Source: RPQK01 sp041946865 (GTDB lineage Bacteria > Acidobacteriota > UBA6911 > RPQK01). Taken from it: 31,081 bases of DNA. The translations under genes and the position numbers were made by a program. The notes under the pieces were generated by a model that saw only the letters and a program-made list of their open reading frames with translations, did not search any database and was not told where the DNA came from. The stretch covers positions 1-31,081 of the forward strand of contig JBHGBF010000046.1 of the NCBI GenBank assembly GCA_041946865.1. The letters are read 5' to 3'. Position 1 is the stretch's first letter; each line of letters opens with the position of its first letter. This document shows positions 25,764 through 31,081 of the stretch, in pieces.

Positions 25764-25777
25764 TGAACACGTTTGCA
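25764..25777 (+). promoter_or_regulatory. Candidate LacI-family operator
   Basis: TGAACACGTTTGCA matches nine of the ten fixed positions of the general LacI-family operator TGnAAnCGnTTnCA. Its core ACACGTTTGCA is repeated with one change (ACACGTGTGCA) at 25630-25640, over the candidate promoter. Two sites 137 bases apart would allow looping. No LacI-type regulator gene is in the window. Confidence 0.35.
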
Positions 25778-25801
25778 CTTCTTCTGCTGGAGGAGGGGAG
25801 A

Positions 25802-28786
25802 ATGAAAAGCAGCGTTATCTCTTGGAAGTCGTTCCTGGGAATTGTAACGATTACTGTTTTACTGTCTTGCCCCGCGATGGCGCAGCTGGACCGTGCCACC
25901 TTGACGGGCACGATCACCGACCCGGCGGATCTGCCGCTGGCAGGCGCCCGGGTCTCGATCGTTCATAAGGGCACCGGCCTCGAGCGGGAAGCCGTAGTGC
26001 CGGAGAGCGGCGCCTACACCTTTCCTGCCTTGCCGATCGGACATTACCAGGTCACGATTGCGGCCACCGGCTTTAAGTCGGTGCGGTTCGAGGATATCGA
26101 ACTGCAGGTAGGCACGGTCCGCACCTTGAACGCCCGCCTCGAGATCGCTAGTGACGCCGTAGAGGTGGAAGTACGGGGCGAAATGGAGCAATTGCAGCGG
26201 ACCTCTGCTGAGATCGGCAACGTTATCCAGGACAACCAGATTGCCTCGCTGCCGGTCAACGGCCGGCACTGGGCGGGCCTCATGCTCTTGACACCCGGCG
26301 CAATCAATACCGGCTCCGGCAGTCAGGATTCCACACGTTTCATCGGCCGCGCGAACGACGACAACAACTGGACGCTCGATGGCGTCGACAATACCGCGAT
26401 CAAAGACCCGACTTACGGCAGCAATATCCGCCTGGTGGTGAGCATGGACTCGATCGCGGAATTCAAGGTCAGCTCGTCGCTTTATTCCGCAGAATCGGGC
26501 GGCGGCATGGGCGGGCAGGTCCACCTGGTCTCCAAAAGCGGCACCAACGATTTTCACGGCGGGCTTTTCGAGTATGTGCGTAATGACATCTTCGACGCCC
26601 GCACGGTTTTTGACGGCCCTGAGCTTCCGCCGTTTCGTCTGAATCAGTTCGGAGGCAACATCGGCGGCCCGATTGTGAAAAACAAGGCGTTCTTCTTCTT
26701 CAACTATGAAGGCCTCCGGCAGCGCAAGGGCTCGACCTACATCTCTCAGGTTCCCAGCAGCCTGCTGCGCTCCGAAGTGATGACGGTTTCACCCGAACTG
26801 AAGCCTCTGGTCGACAAGTACCCCGCCGGCATCCGGCCGACCAACGACCCGTATGTCGATGACTTCGTCGCGGATTTCTCGAACACGAGCGACGAAGACA
26901 GCATGACGGCACGCATTGACTTCAACATCTCTGAAAAAACGACGCTCTACGGCAGGTGGAACTTCAATGACCATTACAGCACCAGCCCAAGCGGCCTGCG
27001 CAAGGAGTGGTACGACGGCGAAAGCCAGCGGCCGCAGAACTTCGCACTCCAGCTGCAGCGGACCTTCAGTCCCTCGCTTCTGAACGAGGTGAAGCTCGGA
27101 ATCAACCGCGTTCCGCGCAAGGAAGGCAACTTCGGCGCCTTCGAGGCGATGGAATTCGGCATCCCCGGCCTGACCTCCGTGCCGCGCAACGAGCATCAGT
27201 ATGAGATCGGGACCACGGCCGCCCTGATCGACAACCTCAGCCTCTACCGCGGTCGTCACAGTTTCAAGTTCGGCGTTGAGGTGCGCAAAATCTGGATGAA
27301 CGTGGGCTGGTCGCCGTCGCGCAGCGTGGGTTTCGAAGACATGGAGGCGTTCATCAACAACCAGGTGGAAGGGATCGATATTGACGGGGGAATGCCGATG
27401 GTCGGCGGCCGCCGTACCTACTACTTCGCGTACGCTCAGGATGAGTGGAAGCTGCGTCCGAACTTCACGCTGAGTCTGGGTGCGCGTTACGAGTACTATA
27501 CCGTCATCAGGGAGGAACACGATCGGCTGCTGGTGTTCGACACGAGCATCGGCGATTTTGCACCCCAGGGAACTCCGGCGTATCAACCCGACCGCAACAA
27601 CATCGCGCCTCGCCTCAGCTTTGCGTGGTCCCCCACCGCCTTTAAGGACAAGACGGTTATCCGCGGCGGCTATGGAATGTACTACGGCCCAGGTCAGGTG
27701 GATGACGTCATGGCAGGGATTGAGACCTACGAGGAAAGTTTCGCTCTTGACTCTGCGGATGTCCCAAACCTCTCGTTTCCGGTCGAACCGTTTTTGGATC
27801 AGGCCGTTTCCGAGGGGAGAACGCCACGCCACCTCCTGCCTTGGCGGGAAGATATGTACTCGCAGCATTGGGGCCTGTCTATCCAGCAGCAACTGCCGGC
27901 GGAGTTCGTAGCCCAGGTCTCTTATAACGGCGGCAACGCCCACAAGATCCTGTCGCGGACTTACATCAACAACATCAATCCGGCTACCGGCAAGCGCCCC
28001 TGGCCCAAATTCGGAAAGATCGACTCCAAAGAATCAGCCGGCAACGGAAGCTTCAATTCCCTGCAGGTTTCTTTGAAGCGGCGCCTGTCCGGAGGTTTGC
28101 AACTCGGCGGGGAATACATGTGGTCGCATTCCTTGAACGACGGCATGATCGGGGGCGGCGAGTCTACGGCGCCTCAAAACGTTCTGGACCGCAGGGCCGG
28201 CAAGGCGAACAGCAACTATGACATCCGGCAAACCGCGACCACGAACTTCCTCTGGGAACTGCCTTTTGGTCCCGGCAGGCGCTTTTTAACATCGGGCGTC
28301 GCTGGCGCTATCCTCGGAGGATGGGACTTGAGCGGTATCTGGGCCGCGCGCACCGGCAGGATGCTGTCGGTGAGCGTCAGCCGCAGCTCCAAGGATCTCC
28401 CGGACGGGAATTCGAGCAACCAGCGGCCGGACCTCGTGCCCAACGTCCCCCTCTATCCGGAAGAGCAGACGATCTCGAACTGGATGAACCGCAGCGCATA
28501 TGCGGTCCCGGCTAAGGGAAAGTGGGGAAATCTCGGTCGCAACACTCTGACCGGACCGGGCGTGAACCAGTGGGACATCGCCCTGCTGAAAACGGTGCCG
28601 ATCAACGAGCGTCACAAGATCTCCTTCCGAGCCGAGTTCTTCAACTTCTTCAACCGGCCGCATCTCGGCAACCCGGGGACCAACATCTCCTCGTCATCGT
28701 TCGGGCGCATCACTTCGCCCATGAACCGTGACATCGGGACTGGCACGCCCCGGCAGATCCAGTTCATGCTGCGATGGGCTTTTTAG
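25802..28786 (+). CDS. TonB-dependent receptor with carboxypeptidase-regulatory-like domain (Oar-like) 2
   Basis: This 994-residue outer-membrane receptor has a signal peptide (about 1-27, ending PAMAQ). Its N-terminal regulatory-like domain is at about 30-120 (ATLTGTITDPADLPLAGARV) and its plug at about 130-250 (SLPVNGRHWAGLMLLTPGA, then GGQVHLVSKSGTNDFHG). The beta-barrel ends with IQFMLRWAF and a terminal Phe. It belongs to the same class as the receptor at 16421 but is clearly diverged, so they probably take up different ligands or fragments. No SusD-like gene follows. A very strong GGAGGAGGGGAG site lies just before the ATG at 25802; the upstream in-frame start at 25757 would overlap the operator-like site and is not favoured. 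A large hairpin follows its stop. Confidence 0.9.
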   Translation: MKSSVISWKSFLGIVTITVLLSCPAMAQLDRATLTGTITDPADLPLAGARVSIVHKGTGLEREAVVPESGAYTFPALPIGHYQVTIAATGFKSVRFEDIELQVGTVRTLNARLEIASDAVEVEVRGEMEQLQRTSAEIGNVIQDNQIASLPVNGRHWAGLMLLTPGAINTGSGSQDSTRFIGRANDDNNWTLDGVDNTAIKDPTYGSNIRLVVSMDSIAEFKVSSSLYSAESGGGMGGQVHLVSKSGTNDFHGGLFEYVRNDIFDARTVFDGPELPPFRLNQFGGNIGGPIVKNKAFFFFNYEGLRQRKGSTYISQVPSSLLRSEVMTVSPELKPLVDKYPAGIRPTNDPYVDDFVADFSNTSDEDSMTARIDFNISEKTTLYGRWNFNDHYSTSPSGLRKEWYDGESQRPQNFALQLQRTFSPSLLNEVKLGINRVPRKEGNFGAFEAMEFGIPGLTSVPRNEHQYEIGTTAALIDNLSLYRGRHSFKFGVEVRKIWMNVGWSPSRSVGFEDMEAFINNQVEGIDIDGGMPMVGGRRTYYFAYAQDEWKLRPNFTLSLGARYEYYTVIREEHDRLLVFDTSIGDFAPQGTPAYQPDRNNIAPRLSFAWSPTAFKDKTVIRGGYGMYYGPGQVDDVMAGIETYEESFALDSADVPNLSFPVEPFLDQAVSEGRTPRHLLPWREDMYSQHWGLSIQQQLPAEFVAQVSYNGGNAHKILSRTYINNINPATGKRPWPKFGKIDSKESAGNGSFNSLQVSLKRRLSGGLQLGGEYMWSHSLNDGMIGGGESTAPQNVLDRRAGKANSNYDIRQTATTNFLWELPFGPGRRFLTSGVAGAILGGWDLSGIWAARTGRMLSVSVSRSSKDLPDGNSSNQRPDLVPNVPLYPEEQTISNWMNRSAYAVPAKGKWGNLGRNTLTGPGVNQWDIALLKTVPINERHKISFRAEFFNFFNRPHLGNPGTNISSSSFGRITSPMNRDIGTGTPRQIQFMLRWAF

Positions 28787-28827
28787 CGCAGACGCCAGTC
28801 AGCGAGGCATCCCAGGCAGTAAGCGCC

Positions 28828-28864
28828 AAGGGGCGTTCCGGGCGGCAGGCCCAGAACGCCCCTT
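28828..28864 (+). terminator. Large hairpin after the second receptor gene
   Basis: AAGGGGCGTTC (28828-28838) pairs perfectly over 11 bases with GAACGCCCCTT (28854-28864). The loop can extend the stem through an inner GGGC/GCCC. It lies 42 bases after the stop codon. No T run follows, so it is a probable transcript-end hairpin of the GC-rich kind. Confidence 0.6.
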
Positions 28865-28933
28865 CCGGCTTGTAGCGCGCAACTACGAACAAATCGTGAC
28901 GCTACTGCCCGATTCGATTCCCGCAACACAAAA

Positions 28934-29279
28934 CTAGCTCATCAGGTCCGGGTTGTTCGGGCCGAAATGCTTGAGCATGACGAGGGGATCCGCTTTCGAG
29001 GCGTTCTGGATGCGCACATTCTCGCGGGCGGCCGCCTCGCTCACGAAGAACTCGTCGCAGGTCCATTGGCCGAATCGGACCATGACAGGCGTCTCAACTG
29101 GCCACACACCCATCCTGGACGAGCCCATAGGCGCCCGCGTCCTGGACGGTGACCGTGCGGCCGGGGAGAACGCTCAGCTCTTTGGCGCTGAAGGCGCGTG
29201 ACTTGTAGCAGATCCAGTTCTCAATGTAGCCCTCGGCTGAACCCGGGCACGACCAAGGACCAGTGCGGGGACCCAGGTG
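28934..29279 (-). pseudogene. Frameshifted 3' fragment of a gene, possibly cupin-like
   Basis: On the minus strand three frames in turn carry a continuous protein-like sequence. First HWSLVVPGFSRG (about 29268-29233), then YIENWICYKSRAFSAKEL and SVLPGRTVTVQDAGAYGLV (about 29228-29118), then MGVWPVETPVMVRFGQWTCD to MLKHFGPNNPDLMS ending at the TAG at 28934. Joining them needs a one-base shift near 29231 and another near 29114. Nothing protein-like continues beyond 29280, so only the C-terminal 110 or so residues survive. The repeated beta-strand character (LPGRTVTVQDAGAYG) recalls cupin-type isomerases, but the family is not certain. The remaining intergenic DNA up to 29356 shows nothing. Confidence 0.6.
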
Positions 29280-29356
29280 GGAGCGAGATCCCGAGAGGGC
29301 ACGAGCTTGACTTCTGTTCTCGACCCTCCCTATGCTTCCCCCGAAAAGAGACGACT

Positions 29357-30925
29357 ATGGAAAAATCGGAGCGCTTCTTGTTCCTTCTGTTTTTCGTCTG
29401 CGTGTCCTCGGTTTCGGCTCTGGCTCGAGATTATTATCTGAGCCCCGCTGGACTGGACTCTGACCCCGGGACACGGGAACAGCCATGGAAGACCCTTGAC
29501 CGCGTCAACAAGGCCGACCTGGAGCCCGGCGATCGCGTCTTGCTGGAAGGAGGCAAAGTCTTTCCCGGGACCCTTATCCTGGATGCGGCTGATTCCGGCA
29601 GCTCGAACCGGGCGGTGGTCATGACGTCTTACGGCAGCGGACGAGCAACCATAGACGCAGGCGACGGCAGGGCCATCGACGTGAAGTCAAGCTCAAATGT
29701 GGAGATCAGAAACCTGAACTGCGTCGGCTCCGGCCGAAATACCGGGAACAAGGCGTCGGGGATCTTTCTCTCCGGAGTCAGGAATGTCCAGGTCGACCAG
29801 GTGGACGTCAGCCGTTTTCGCAGCTCGGGGATCGACATGAGCGGTGTCGACGACGTCCGGATCACTCGAGTGCACGCTTTTGAAAACGGATTCGCCGGCA
29901 TCAGCTCCAGCGAGGCTATGTCGAAGAATATTTATGTCGGCCACTGCCTGGCCGAGAATAACCCTGGCGATCCAACCATCCTGGACAATCACAGCGGCAA
30001 CGGTATCGTGATCGGAAGGGTCTCAAAGGCGCTGATCGAATACTGCGAGGCCCGCTACAACGGCTGGGACATGCCGCGGAAGGGAAACGGCCCAGTCGGG
30101 ATCTGGACCTGGCACGCGGATCAGGTTGTGATCCAGTACTGCGTATCGCACCATAATCGAAGCACGGGGATCGACGGCGGCGGTTTTGACTTCGACGGCG
30201 GAGTGACGAACTCCATCCTGCAGTACAACTACTCGCACGACAACCACGGGTCCGGTTACTTGATCTGCCAGTATGACGGGGCCGCCCCGTTCCGGGGAAA
30301 CACCGTTCGCTACAACATCAGCCAGGACGACGGCCTGACCAATCACAACGCCGGAATTTACGTCTGGGTCGGCGGCGCCGCCATGGAAAGCACCGATTGC
30401 TACAACAACACGATCTTCAACAGCAAAGGGGCAGCCGTCGCCTTCGGCGTGGACGAACGATACGCGAATCAGCTTCCTAAGATCACCTTCCGAAACAACA
30501 TCTTTGTAAGCGGCGAAGCCCAGATTGAGGGCGGAGCTGAAAAAGGCCAGTTCCAGGGAAACGTCTATTGGGCCATGGGTGACGGCGGATTTCTGGTCGA
30601 CGGGTACAAGAGCTTCGAGGAGTGGGTGGCGGCCACGGGCCAGGAGAAGATCGACGGGAAGGTTGTGGGCAAGTACGCCGATCCTCTCCTCCAGAAAAAC
30701 GGCCCCGGCCTGCTGACTGACCCAACCAAACTGCCTGGACTCCCCGAATACCTCCTGCTGCCCGGCTCGCCAGCGATCGATTCCGGTCTGGACCTCAGGA
30801 AACTGTTCGCGATCGATCCTGGAAAAAGGGACTTTTACGGCAATCCGTTGCCTGCCGGAAAGGCCTTTGATATCGGCGCCCACGAGCACTCAGGCCGGGC
30901 GTACCTCGAAGGTCCCCGCCGCTGA
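29357..30925 (+). CDS. Secreted right-handed parallel beta-helix protein (lyase- or epimerase-like)
   Basis: This 522-residue protein has a signal peptide (about 1-22, FLFLLFFVCVSSVSALA). It opens with the typical YYLSPAGLDSDPGTREQPWK and LEPGDRVLLEGG, a start common to secreted beta-helix polysaccharide lyases and DUF1565-like proteins. Regular helix turns run from about 60 to 400, with many NVEIRNL-, VQVDQVDV- and ITRVHAFENG-like repeats and Asn ladders. A C-terminal segment with LLLPGSPAIDSG and FDIGAHEH (about 475-510) is the usual closing motif of such proteins. The substrate is probably a polysaccharide, but catalytic residues cannot be assigned by eye; PL6-, PL9- or mannuronan-epimerase-like activity are alternatives. 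The ATG at 29357 is chosen because it starts the signal peptide, although its ribosome site (AAAGAGA) is weak; the frame is open from 29198. Confidence 0.8.
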   Translation: MEKSERFLFLLFFVCVSSVSALARDYYLSPAGLDSDPGTREQPWKTLDRVNKADLEPGDRVLLEGGKVFPGTLILDAADSGSSNRAVVMTSYGSGRATIDAGDGRAIDVKSSSNVEIRNLNCVGSGRNTGNKASGIFLSGVRNVQVDQVDVSRFRSSGIDMSGVDDVRITRVHAFENGFAGISSSEAMSKNIYVGHCLAENNPGDPTILDNHSGNGIVIGRVSKALIEYCEARYNGWDMPRKGNGPVGIWTWHADQVVIQYCVSHHNRSTGIDGGGFDFDGGVTNSILQYNYSHDNHGSGYLICQYDGAAPFRGNTVRYNISQDDGLTNHNAGIYVWVGGAAMESTDCYNNTIFNSKGAAVAFGVDERYANQLPKITFRNNIFVSGEAQIEGGAEKGQFQGNVYWAMGDGGFLVDGYKSFEEWVAATGQEKIDGKVVGKYADPLLQKNGPGLLTDPTKLPGLPEYLLLPGSPAIDSGLDLRKLFAIDPGKRDFYGNPLPAGKAFDIGAHEHSGRAYLEGPRR

Positions 30926-31081
30926 TGCCGGCTCGACCCGGTCGCGTGGACGAGATGGACGTCAGGGACGAAGTGGACCCCTTGGAGCTCGACTTTATGC
31001 ATATTCCTGGACCCCCGTTACTCTTTTCCGCCTGTGGTTACAGAGCCGCACCCATTCGAAGTTCGGTTGTCAAGAGAAAGA

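Noticed and set aside
1..31081. CRISPR arrays, tRNA or rRNA genes, transposases and phage genes
   Set aside because: I looked for regularly spaced repeats, cloverleaf-like sequences and typical protein motifs and found none that I could support.

Overview
The window is about 31 kb of GC-rich DNA and is dominated by secreted carbohydrate-active enzymes and their accessory proteins. Its two large TonB-dependent receptors each carry an N-terminal carboxypeptidase-regulatory-like domain, and no SusD-type lipoprotein lies beside them. Together with the repertoire of beta-helix proteins, a DUF4038-type hydrolase, VanZ-like, YCII/DGPF and dienelactone-hydrolase proteins, this suggests an Acidobacteriota genome (Solibacter/Bryobacterales-like or relatives). 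That assignment is an inference from gene content; no rRNA or tRNA gene is visible.

Layout. 135-1589 encodes a PurF-like phosphoribosyltransferase whose glutaminase half looks dead. 1679-3016 encodes a secreted GH140/DUF4038-like hydrolase. 3166-3415 is a remnant of a Tat-exported peptidase-like gene, and 3547-3963 a small YCII/DGPF protein. 4295-7198 encodes a secreted fusion of two pectate-lyase-3-type beta-helices with an SMP-30-like propeller. It is bracketed by copies of a roughly 100-bp palindromic repeat (3990-4107, 7217-7327, and inverted 7345-7424). 7541-8110 (minus) is an unknown protein. 8272-13777 looks like one operon: sulfatase-like protein, VanZ-like membrane protein, clan-A-like glycoside hydrolase, dienelactone-hydrolase-family protein. 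13810-14970 (minus) is a radical SAM sulfatase maturase. 15059-19660 holds an alginate-lyase-family enzyme followed by the first TonB-dependent receptor. 19686-22103 (minus) is a PAS-histidine kinase-receiver hybrid, divergent from 22501-24402 (GH2 beta-glucuronidase-like). Then come a URO-D/MtaA-like protein (24523-25560), the second TonB-dependent receptor (25802-28786), a decayed gene on the minus strand (28934-29279) and a secreted parallel beta-helix protein (29357-30925). The last 156 bases and the region 3416-3546 show nothing recognisable.

Taken together, the genes look like a dispersed, SusD-less polysaccharide utilisation region aimed at an acidic, uronate-containing and possibly sulfated or methylated glycan. 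Secreted lyases and beta-helix proteins would cut the chain, the receptors import oligosaccharides, GH2, GH140-like and clan-A-like enzymes trim side groups, and the hybrid kinase may sense the substrate. The pectin-like or ulvan-like substrate is only inferred from enzyme families. The most notable individual observations are the PurF paralogue with its glutaminase residues replaced, the sulfatase-like protein with Thr at the formylglycine position near a sulfatase maturase, the three-copy palindromic repeat, and two frameshifted or deleted gene remnants.
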